15,551 bases of DNA, taken from contig MU657237.1 of the NCBI GenBank assembly GCA_026770575.1, positions 242,637 to 258,187 on the forward strand, given 5' to 3'. The notes below the pieces were generated by a model. That model did not search any database. It had not been told where the DNA came from and saw only the letters and a program-made list of their open reading frames with translations. Position 1 is the stretch's first letter. Each line of letters begins with the position of its first letter. The stretch comes from Pelagophyceae sp. CCMP2097 (Eukaryota; Sar; Pelagophyceae). The translations under genes and the position numbers were made by a program. Below, in pieces: positions 1-6,412 of the stretch.

Positions 1-35
1 AGACGCGTGTCCAAGTTCGCGGACAGAAGTCTACT

Positions 36-342
36 AGGCTGCCACAACTGATCCGTTGAACGGATTATTTTGTGGTGTGTAGTTACGAAAAGGTTGCTCT
101 TGGTCTCCCCCTGAAAAGGGCACTTTTTTGAATGCGCGTGGCGCGCCGCGCATGCGCGTCCCATAGACCCTCTAAGCGGCGCCATGGATAGGCTGCCACA
201 ACTGATCCGTTGAACGGATCATTTTGTTGTGTGTGTTTACGAAAAGGTTGCTCTTGGTCTCCCCCTGAAAAGGGCACTTTTTTGAATGCGCGTGGCGCGC
301 CGCGCATGCGCGTCCCATAGACCCGTTGAGCGGCGCCATGGA
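36..342. repeat. 154-bp tandem duplication (two units)
   Basis: Two nearly identical direct copies, 36-188 and 190-342, differ at only a few positions. Each unit opens with a near-perfect palindrome around GATCCGTTGAACGGATC (second copy) and carries a block rich in GGCGCGCC and GCATGC palindromes. Open frames cross the repeat on both strands, but the two copies are read in different frames, so it does not look like a protein repeat. The first ~28 bp of the unit also occur inverted at about 1298-1323, next to a hairpin element. Confidence 0.9.
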
Positions 343-671
343 CGACCTGAAGGGGCTGGGAGGGCCCAGCGCGCAAACGACCGGCGCGGAGACCGCGCGG
401 CTCGAAAAAGGAGCCTGAGGAGATCGGGACCGCTGCGCTCCCGGCGCTGTTTGCGACAACAACCGCGCCGCTGCGGTCGCCCTCGGGGCCGGCCGCGACA
501 ACCGCCTCGGCGTCGTCTCGCCCGTCATCAGCGCTCACTACTGGGGGCTGCCTGAGTCGTTTGCGGTGAAGCTAGCTTGTCCTTCCGGAAGGGGCAAACC
601 GAGAGGAATTTCTGCGTAGAATGTCAATAAGAGGGCTTTTTGGATTTAATAAATTCTTAAAACGACGCGCG
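343..671. other. No confident gene; possible minus-strand first exon
   Basis: A minus-strand frame starting with ATG at 538 reads about 55 residues of ordinary Ala/Gly/Asp-rich sequence, then runs into the 154-bp repeats, where the reading becomes arbitrary. It could be a first exon or a relic cut by repeat insertion. No domain is recognisable. From about 560 to 670 the sequence is AT-richer and I see nothing in it. Confidence 0.2.
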
Positions 672-1226
672 ATGGGAAGTGGGCAGTTAGGGCGGGGTTC
701 GATTCAACGCACGAAGTAAGAAGTATCTGACCCGGAACTGTTCAAGTCCAGGCACTTTTTATCACTCGCCAAAATATATCTGTGTCGGTCAGGTTAGGGC
801 CGATAGAGGCGCGCAGATCGAAAACCTTTTGCGGCCCCATCCACGGGGACCATGACCGCGCGTGGCCAAGTTCCTAGATGATTCCGGATGCAGGGGAAGG
901 AGAACGGGCGTGTCTAAAATTGACTGTTTTTGTATGTAGTCCCATTTGCAAACGCGTCGTGGGAAGTGGACAATTCCGGCGCGGATCGACGCAACACATG
1001 GTGAGCGACCGCCCTGCCCTAAAACTGCCCACTTCCCGAGCAGGAATGCAAAGTTCTCACGCTGCCAAGCAACCAACTTTACCGATCCAATGTATACGAT
1101 AGAGGCGTGCGCTTCGAAAACCCTTTTGCATACCTATCAACGAGGGCCCCAACCGCGCGTGGCCAGACTCCTAGCCGATTCTGACGGCAGCGCGAGGAGC
1201 GCGGGCGTGCCCAATGTGGACTGTTC
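672..1226. repeat. Degenerate ~290-bp tandem duplication
   Basis: Blocks recur in the same order at an offset of 287-297 bp: GGGAAGTGG at 674 and 961, CGATAGAGGCG at 801 and 1097, ACCGCGCGTGGCCA near 855 and 1152, and GGGCGTG followed by GACTGTT near 906 and 1203. Between blocks the copies have diverged. Within the second unit, 1023-1037 is an exact reverse complement of 674-688 (15 bp). This is probably an old repeat family. No coding function is visible. Confidence 0.75.
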
Positions 1227-1322
1227 CGGGACCCGCAAGAAGAAAGGAGAGAGAGAAGGGGAGAGTAAAAACGTAAACACACACCACTTTCGGTCGGTTC
1301 AACGGATTGATTGTGGCAGCCT

Positions 1323-1446
1323 AGACAGACGGACGGACGGACGGACGGACAGACAAAATTGCCCCTGGTAATCCTTCAATCAAAGGACCCGAAGGGCCCT
1401 TGCCGTAAACTGACGTTGATTAAACGGCAAGGGCCCTTCGGATCCT
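1323..1446 (-). repeat. Hairpin-(GTCY)n element, copy A
   Basis: On the minus strand this reads hairpin, then linker, then (GTCY)n. The hairpin arms are 1384-1406 and 1424-1446, pairing at 22 of 23 positions around a 17-nt loop. Each arm also carries CCGAAGGG/CCCTTCGG, so each can fold on itself. The tetranucleotide tract is 1323-1354. Apart from single-base changes, arms, loop and linker match copy C at 14844. Sequence just beyond the tetranucleotide tract (1298-1323) matches, inverted, the start of the 154-bp repeat unit at 36. The structure suggests a short mobile or foldback element; no transposase is present. Confidence 0.85.
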
Positions 1447-1726
1447 CAAAAATTTCGAACATTAGACCGACGACCGCCGCGGGTGGCGCTGATCGTCTGA
1501 GGACGTAATACTCGCCTGTGACGCCGCCGCTTGTCTCCACTTCAGTTGCCTTTTCGACTTCCTTTACAAAGGGCATCGGCGATAAAGCCAGTCTCAAGTG
1601 ACGCAAAGTTGTGGCTCCCAGAGGCCGCCTACGGGGGTATGCGTGGTCGCTATGGGCTTCCCTGCCCCCTGGGGTGTCCGTGAAATGATCAGCCTCGAGA
1701 AGGGCGCCTTGCAAGGGCGTGAACAA
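1376..1726 (-). pseudogene. Unknown open frame ending in repeat copy A
   Basis: A 116-codon minus-strand frame begins at 1726 and stops at 1376, just past the hairpin of copy A. The first ~90 residues are varied and not low-complexity (for example PRRRPLGATTLRHLRLAL and PMPFVKEVEK), so they could be a genuine exon or a decayed coding relic. I do not recognise a family. The last ~22 residues are encoded by the hairpin element, and the same peptide ends an open frame at copy C. It may be a real last exon with an exonised repeat, a pseudogene, or chance. Confidence 0.3.
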
Positions 1727-2123
1727 GCGCTTCCCCCAATACTTTGGACATGATAAAATCTTAATTTGCCTCCTTACCTTGATTTTGACTTGATTTTGCC
1801 TCCTCTATCGGAAAGGTTCGGGCCCGGCTGCCAACTGCAGGACCTCACGGATCGAAATTCTAGCTATGTGACGGGGCGGTTCCATACGTACTGGGGTGGT
1901 ATATGACCGATCCTGTACGATTGCCGCGAGTGGCGCTTCAGACGAGCCAAAACTGACGTTTTTATTTTCAGTTTGAGCGTTTTAAACAGACAATTTCTAC
2001 AGGATCGGGCATCGTGGGACTCAGCGCGACGTCCTCTACCACACCCCCAACAGGAGCAAAACAGCCCCCGACGAAAACTGCAGTTGGCAGTAAGTCCTTT
2101 GGGTTCTAACCGATCCCCCTTGT
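1727..2123. other. Gene-less AT-richer stretch
   Basis: No frame of convincing composition, no recognised domain and no clear repeat is visible here. It is AT-richer than the gene block, for example around 1738-1800 and 1950-2000. Confidence 0.5.
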
Positions 2124-2192
2124 AGAGCCTGAATATACGGAATTTTTGCGGTATAAAGGATTGCGGTCTGCGGCCTTACGGACTTCCAACGG
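2124..2192 (+). repeat. Inverted repeat R2, left copy
   Basis: These 69 bp are the reverse complement of 3874-3942 with only two mismatches. The block contains several TTGCGGT motifs, and together with the downstream TTACACCGCAAAA it could form a small hairpin. The low divergence suggests recent duplication or ongoing homogenisation. Confidence 0.85.
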
Positions 2193-2194
2193 AC

Positions 2195-2758
2195 TTAAAT
2201 TACACCGCAAAACTTTTTTCCCTTCGCAACCTTTTTCCCTTGTGAAAGAAGTTGAAAAGAAAAAACAAGGAAACAAGGATAAAAAAGTATAGAGGCTTCA
2301 TCGGTTATGGGCTCCTTAATGTTGGTTTTGGGCCCTTGTTGACCGAGGCGGCGGCCATGGAGCCTCTTGGCGCTGCCGGCGGCTACGCGTGGTCGTGCGG
2401 GGCGTCGCGCGTCCGCGCGGACCCGGCGAGCAAGGCGGCGTCGATGCGACAGGTGTCGGCGGCGGCGCGCGCCGTCGCTCGCGTCGCCGTCGCTCGCGTT
2501 GCCGCCGTCCACGTTGCCGCCGTCTGCGCCGAGGCGCGCGTCGTCCGCGCCGAGGCGCGCGTCGTCCGCGCCAAGGCGCGCGTCGTCCGCGCCGAGGCGC
2601 GCGCCGTCCGCGCCGAGGCGCGCGCCGCCGCTCGAGTCGCCGCTCATGTCGTCGCCGACCGCCGCGTTGCCGCCGGCCAAGTGGCGCGCTTCGGCTTCAG
2701 ATTCGTGCGCGGCTTGATAGGAATTCCTAGACCGCAAATACCGCAGTCGGAGGGCCAT
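2195..2758 (-). CDS. Hypothetical protein with heptapeptide repeats
   Basis: The minus-strand frame from 2758 to 2195 encodes 187 residues. The N-terminal part is acidic and hydrophilic. It is followed by about five copies of a heptad built on GADDARL (2519-2623), then GGNVDGGNASDGDASDG, then an Arg-rich stretch and an AT-rich tail ending FCGVI. The plus strand is also open here and reads an Ala/Arg/Val-rich helix-like repeat, so strand is not certain; I favour minus because the sequence around the repeat looks more like ordinary protein. No family is recognised. The AT-rich last ~40 codons are doubtful and may be non-coding. Confidence 0.3.
   Translation of the reverse strand: MALRLRYLRSRNSYQAAHESEAEARHLAGGNAAVGDDMSGDSSGGARLGADGARLGADDARLGADDARLGADDARLGADGGNVDGGNASDGDASDGARRRRHLSHRRRLARRVRADARRPARPRVAAGSAKRLHGRRLGQQGPKTNIKEPITDEASILFYPCFLVFSFQLLSQGKKVAKGKKFCGVI
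2519..2623. repeat. 21-bp tandem array, five units
   Basis: Five head-to-tail units of consensus GTCGTCCGCGCCGAGGCGCG plus one C. The first unit is slightly diverged; later ones differ by one or two bases (2561-2581 has CCAAG for CCGAG; 2603-2623 starts GCC). The unit length is a multiple of three, so copy-number change would keep any frame open. A looser region of 12-15-bp GCCGTCGCTCGCGTC-type repeats precedes it at about 2470-2518. Confidence 0.9.
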
Positions 2759-2768
2759 CCCGTATTTC

Positions 2769-2894
2769 AGGACCCGAAGGGACTTGCCGTTTATTCAACG
2801 TCAGTTTACGGCAAGGGCCCTTCGGGTCCTTTGATTGAAGGGGCAATTATGTCTGTCTGTCCGTCTGTCTGTCTGTCTGTCCGTCTGTCCGTCT
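2769..2894 (+). repeat. Hairpin-(GTCY)n element, copy B
   Basis: Hairpin arms are 2769-2790 and 2808-2830, followed by a short linker and a (GTCY)n tract at 2851-2894. The left arm is one base shorter than in copies A and C and has a substitution in the GGGCCC core, and the linker lacks nine bases found in the other copies. The shift breaks the reading frame that copies A and C share, so this looks like the most decayed copy. Confidence 0.85.
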
Positions 2895-2942
2895 CCGGGT
2901 CCATCCGTGAGGTTCCACCTTTGGGAAGAAAAAAACAGCAAC

Positions 2943-3120
2943 TCGGCCGATTTAGCGATTGGTGGTTGATGCGATCGCTAAAATTGGGAGTTGAGGTCGA
3001 GCAGGAGCCTCATTGGAATCATCATAGAAGAAGTTTTTGGTCACAGGTTCGAATCTGGTCGGCCGCAAAAAAAAGAAAAAATAAATAGCTCAATAAGAAA
3101 TAAAATAATAAAAATAAAGA
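2943..3120 (+). repeat. tRNA-derived SINE-like element (candidate)
   Basis: GGTTCGAATCT at 3046-3056 matches the Pol III B box at 10 of 11 positions. It sits in a T-arm-like setting with loop TTCGAAT, whose five-pair stem has one mismatch. CGGCCG at 2944-2949 can pair with CGGCCG at 3060-3065 as an acceptor-like stem, and GTGGTTGATGCGAT near 2961 resembles the D arm of serine tRNAs. The A-box match is weak. At ~120 bp the block is too long for a functional tRNA, and an A-rich tail runs from about 3067 to 3120. Together this suggests a tRNA-derived SINE or a tRNA pseudogene; I do not call a working tRNA. Confidence 0.45.
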
Positions 3121-3263
3121 TAAGGAGGATTTGAAAGTTCAGCGATTAGTTAAATAATTTCAATTATTTACGTGGGCATTGCAATGGGATTTGGCTGTAT
3201 CCTTCGGGTCCTCCGTGTGCCTCCGGCGCGCTCTTGTAATACGCCTTCGACACGATTATAAGT

Positions 3264-3840
3264 TACTGGACGACCCAGCCACTTTGCCATTTCACCATTT
3301 GCCGGCGCCAAAAATCGAACCGAAAAAACTAAAAAGCGGCAAAGTTAGAAAACACGTTTTTGCCGCCCTCTCGTCGGCGTTGCTTTGCCGGTCACGGCCC
3401 ACGCACTTCGCCTTCTGCGCCGCCTTCTGCGCCGGATTTTTCGCCCCGAACTGAGTACGACAGCACCGAAGGCGTAGTGCGCGCCGCCTCGTCCGACGGT
3501 TTAGGCTTGCTCCGAGCCGCGTCGGCCGTCGACGCCGAGCCCACTACCAACGCCACGACGCCAGCAGCGGCGCGATGCGCCAACATCCGCATGCCGGCGC
3601 CGATGCGGAGCTGCATGCTTGCGAAGACGACTGAGCAGGCGGCTGCGCGACGGCGACGAAAAACGAAAGTGACGTCGAAAATTTTTAAACGACGCTAATC
3701 AAATATTGAATTATTAATCTCAAATTTTCAGAAACCGCGAAAACTTTAGTGACTTTGCCGGTCTTAAATTTGGAACCACGAAAGCCAAAAAACTTTCCCT
3801 TGCTGGGTCAAAGCCGGCAAAGTGGCTGGGTCGTCCAGTA
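3264..3840. mobile_element. TA-flanked terminal-inverted-repeat element (candidate MITE)
   Basis: A perfect 25-bp inverted repeat lies at 3264-3288 and 3816-3840; the outer bases read TACTGGACGACCC and its complement. Each end is TA followed by CTGG, so a TA target-site duplication in the style of Tc1/mariner-type elements is possible. Total length is 577 bp and no transposase is encoded, which fits a non-autonomous element. Weaker GCGGCAAAGT and CCGGCAAAGT matches continue about 80 bp inside each end. The element encloses a minus-strand open frame with a signal-peptide-like start. Confidence 0.5.
3392..3616 (-). CDS. Possible first exon of a secreted protein
   Basis: A 74-codon minus-strand frame starts at 3616, with further in-frame Met codons at positions 9 and 11. 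It has a basic start, a hydrophobic core (AAAGVVALVVG) and a small-residue SASTADA stretch resembling a signal-peptide cleavage region. A hydrophilic Lys/Pro/Glu-rich tail follows. It stops at 3392, close to a GTGCGT that would match the donor used by neighbouring genes, so it could be exon 1 of a longer gene, but I found no convincing second exon. It lies wholly inside the TIR pair 3264-3840. No family is recognised. Confidence 0.25.
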   Translation of the reverse strand: MQLRIGAGMRMLAHRAAAGVVALVVGSASTADAARSKPKPSDEAARTTPSVLSYSVRGEKSGAEGGAEGEVRGP

Positions 3841-3873
3841 TACGAATATCGCAAATAAAGGTTTGCGGTATGG

Positions 3874-3942
3874 CCGTTGGAAGTCCGTAAGGCCGCATAC
3901 CGCAATCCTTTACACCGCAAAAATTCCGTATATTCAGGCTCT
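3874..3942 (-). repeat. Inverted repeat R2, right copy
   Basis: Reverse complement of 2124-2192 at 67 of 69 positions. Just outside, TTGCGGTATG (3863-3872) and CATACCGCAA (3896-3905) form a perfect 10-bp inverted repeat, so the right copy can also fold. It ends about 100 bp before the start of the PhyH-like gene and may overlap that gene's 5' region. Confidence 0.85.
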
Positions 3943-4043
3943 TAATACGGGAAATATTGAGGAGCACAAGTCGTTGAGGGTCAGCCGCAGTGCCGCACTT
4001 GACTTGAAGAGAACCGGCCGGCGCGTACGTCGTTCCACGTACG

Positions 4044-5074
4044 ATGCCAGTGCTCCGCTTCATCCCCGCCCTCGTCTTGTGCGCCGTTGCGCGCGGGGCG
4101 CCAAAGGCGAATCGGCTGTCGCCGGCGCAAGTCGCCCGCTTCGACAAAGATGGCTACATCATCATAAAAGGCCTCGTCGAGGGCCGCGCTTTGGAGCAGG
4201 CGCAGCGCGCGGCCCGCGAAGGGCTGTACAGGCACGCGCGGCGCGCGCCGCAGTACCGGGCGCTGGACTTTGGTGGCTGGCGCAACAAACACCTGAGGCG
4301 CATCTCGTTGGACGGAGCGGCGCCCGAGATGGCCGCGCAGCTCATGGGCCTCCGTGCAGAGGAGCCGATGCGCGCGCTCCAAGACGCCGCCTTCGCGCTC
4401 GAGGCCGGCGACACGTCCTGCGGCTGGCACGTCGACGACAAGGTGCGCCGGCGCGTGCGCGGGGCCGCGACTTCCCTGTTGGAGTCCTTCCGACTGCCTG
4501 CCTGTAGTTCTTCTGGCCGTGCCGCGACAGTGCGCCCCGGGACAAGCGGGCGGGCATCAACGTCTGGGTCACGCTGTCGCCGGTCGGCACAAAAGACGGC
4601 TGCCTCGCCTTGGCGCCGGGGTCGCACGACGCACCGTGGCGCGAAAAGTGCCGCCGCTGTATTGCGGCCGTGCCGGCCGCCGGGTTCCCGCGGACGTGCG
4701 ACCTCGCCATTTTGTCGCCGGCATGCGCGAAGCGCTGCGAGGCCGCGTGGCGCACCGTTTCGGGCGCCGACTTTGACATGGCGCCCGGGGACGCCATCAT
4801 CCACAGCCGATACGTCTTCCACCGCGGATTGCCCTTTTCCGAAGGCGAACCCAAGCTGCGCTACTCCGTGCGCTACATGCCCGCCGAAGCCGTCCTCGTC
4901 GACTTTCGCGGGCAAAGCGGTTCCAAACTCGCCGACAAGGGCGCCAAACACCCCCAAGTCTGGCCCCGGCCGCTCTTGGCCGAACGCCTGCGAATCAAGT
5001 GCGGTCTCGCCGACGGCGCCTCCCCCGTGGATCGCCTCGTACAGCGCCTCAAAAGGACAAAGGCCGCCAAGTGA
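4044..5074 (+). CDS. PhyH-family Fe(II)/2-oxoglutarate dioxygenase
   Basis: Two exons, 4044-4442 and 4508-5074, encode 321 residues; the 65-nt intron is GTGCGC...TGTAG, phase 0. Removing it joins GWHVDDK to FFWPCRDS in one continuous domain. Visible features are a signal-peptide-like start (PVLRFIPALVLCAVARGA), an early FDKDGYIIIKGLV strand typical of the family, the iron-binding HxD at H129/D131, NVWVTLSP...GCLALAPGSH (151-173), distal histidine H238 and R251 as probable 2-oxoglutarate ligand. The family hydroxylates lipids and small molecules; the substrate cannot be told from sequence. The signal peptide suggests ER, secretory or complex-plastid location. It converges on the membrane-protein gene downstream. 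An antisense frame over the same region is a shadow. Confidence 0.88.
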
Positions 5075-5384
5075 TTTGATCACGTCGCCGGAACCCCGCG
5101 CGCAGAAAGGGGCCCACTCCGTCGGGTGTTATTCAAGTATTTGCCACCAGCTCCCCTTCTCGTCTACGACACGCGTCGCGTAAGCTTCCCCCGGGTAGAG
5201 GTAGAGCCCCCATCGAGGAGGGATTGCCCGCTGGCGCGCTCCCGCGTTCCTCTCGAGGGGGGTATTTGTTCCATACTTATGCTACTTAAAAGGTGCTTGG
5301 GCCTCCACCCAATAGCCGCAGCCAGCTCCAACCGTCCTTCAACTCGGACCATCGCGCGATGGCCAGCATGATTTGCGATGTGAT
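5075..5384. other. Convergent 3' intergenic region
   Basis: Tail-to-tail spacer between the PhyH-like gene and the minus-strand membrane-protein gene. It ends in a short 12-bp tandem repeat (GATTTRCGATGT, 5370-5400), and the stop codon of the membrane-protein frame lies in the second unit. I see no gene in it. Confidence 0.5.
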
Positions 5385-6134
5385 TTACGATGTGATTTGC
5401 GGCCGCTGCATGAACAGGTACACGGCCAGGCGGCCCGCCTGCCCCGTCCAGTGCCAAAGAGCGTGGTCGTGCAGCTTGCGCCGGTCGCCGGGAGCCTGCG
5501 ACGAGCGAGTCGTTTTTTCCGGCCTCGCCTCCAGCTGCCTCCCCTTTCCAGCGACGGCACGCCTTTCTGGCAAGAGGGCGGTACGTACTCGGCGCTGGCC
5601 GCGGCAGAAGAAGAAGAGGGCGGTGCCGAAGATGCAGGCCGTCGGGACGGGGGGCGAGTTTGGGATGGTGATTGCAATTGCTGTACACGCAAAAACGACG
5701 TCGATGACCGCCCAGAGGCCGGGGTTGCCAAAGTGGCGGACCTAGGCAGCCTTCGCCGGGGCCCCGGGCGCGGACACGGACGCACGCCGGGGCCCCGGGA
5801 ACATGCATGGACGCACGTCGGCCATGGTCGACGTGACGCCGACGCAGCACCAGACGGCGCCCTCGAGGACAAAGTGCGCCTCGCCGGAGAGCACTAAAGC
5901 GGCGCCGACGACGGAGTACGTCGCCGACGACGCCGAATAGAACCACGGCAGCCGATCGCGCTCCGTCCGCGCGAGCTCCGTGAACGTCGAGCTGCAGCAC
6001 CAAAGGTACGCCTGCTGGCCCTGCGACAGCTGCGCCTCCTCCGGGGCTCGAACGGCGTCAGGCTCGTCGACGACCGCCGTAATGCAGCGGTCGCCGTCGG
6101 CCTCGGCCTCCGGGACCCCACGCCGCCGGCTCAT
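5385..6134 (-). CDS. Multi-pass membrane protein with HxxxH motif
   Basis: Exon 1 is 6134-5817 and exon 2 is 5741-5385; the intron is GTGCGT...CCTAG, 75 nt, phase 0. This gives 224 residues. A second in-frame 93-nt intron (donor GTACGT at about 5584, acceptor GTCGCAG) may remove a hydrophilic insert, giving 193. Hydrophobic segments are SATYSVVGAALVLSG with the following VLEGAVWCCVGV, AVIDVVFACTAIAITI, PTACIFGTALFFF, and a short C-terminal one. The histidine cluster LHDHALWHW precedes the last segment. HxxxH next to a final helix recalls the metal site of the CREST superfamily (alkaline ceramidases, PAQR, TMEM8), but only about four helices are seen against seven usually, so the assignment is tentative. 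It diverges from the SET gene across 278 bp. Confidence 0.55.
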
Positions 6135-6412
6135 GGGGACCCGGAACGTGTGTGCTGCGGCGGCAACTCCGAGTCGTACTACTAGTAACTAGTACGACCG
6201 CGAAAAAATCGAACGCAATCGCCAAAACCCTTTTTAGCGAACCCTTTGGGCTTTACCGAACCCTTTGGGCGAGCTCGCGATCTGACAGGCTCCGTCAAGG
6301 TGTGTCGTGTGGGGGACTCGGAAGGCTTACGCGACGCGTGTCGCACGTGGACGAGCTCGGGAGAAGGCTTACGCGACACACGTGTCGTGGACGAGCAGGG
6401 CGGCCGGCCACG
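6135..6412. promoter_or_regulatory. Divergent promoter region with tandem ACGTG units
   Basis: This is the space between the start codons of the membrane-protein gene (-) and the SET gene (+). AACCCTTT occurs three times at about 6226-6265. Two tandem units, 6321-6356 and 6363-6396, share GAAGGCTTACGCGAC and GTGGACGAGC. Between these each has a partly palindromic ACGTG core (CGCACGTGG and ACACGTGTCG), of the type bound by bZIP or bHLH factors. A regulatory role is inferred from position and repetition only. Confidence 0.4.

Noticed and set aside
36..342. Protein repeat encoded by the 154-bp tandem units
   Set aside because: 154 is not a multiple of three, so the two units are read in different frames.
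696..706. GGTTCGATTCA resembling a tRNA B box
   Set aside because: The T-stem does not pair, and no acceptor or D-arm-like sequence precedes it.
2519..2623. CRISPR array
   Set aside because: Units are contiguous with no spacers and the context is eukaryotic.
2252..3088. 278-codon plus-strand open frame
   Set aside because: It strings together the 21-bp array, a hairpin element, a tetranucleotide tract and the tRNA-like block, so it is unlikely to be one gene.
4154..5083. 309-codon minus-strand open frame opposite the PhyH-like gene
   Set aside because: GC-rich coding sequence leaves antisense frames open; the plus-strand exons carry the full set of dioxygenase motifs.
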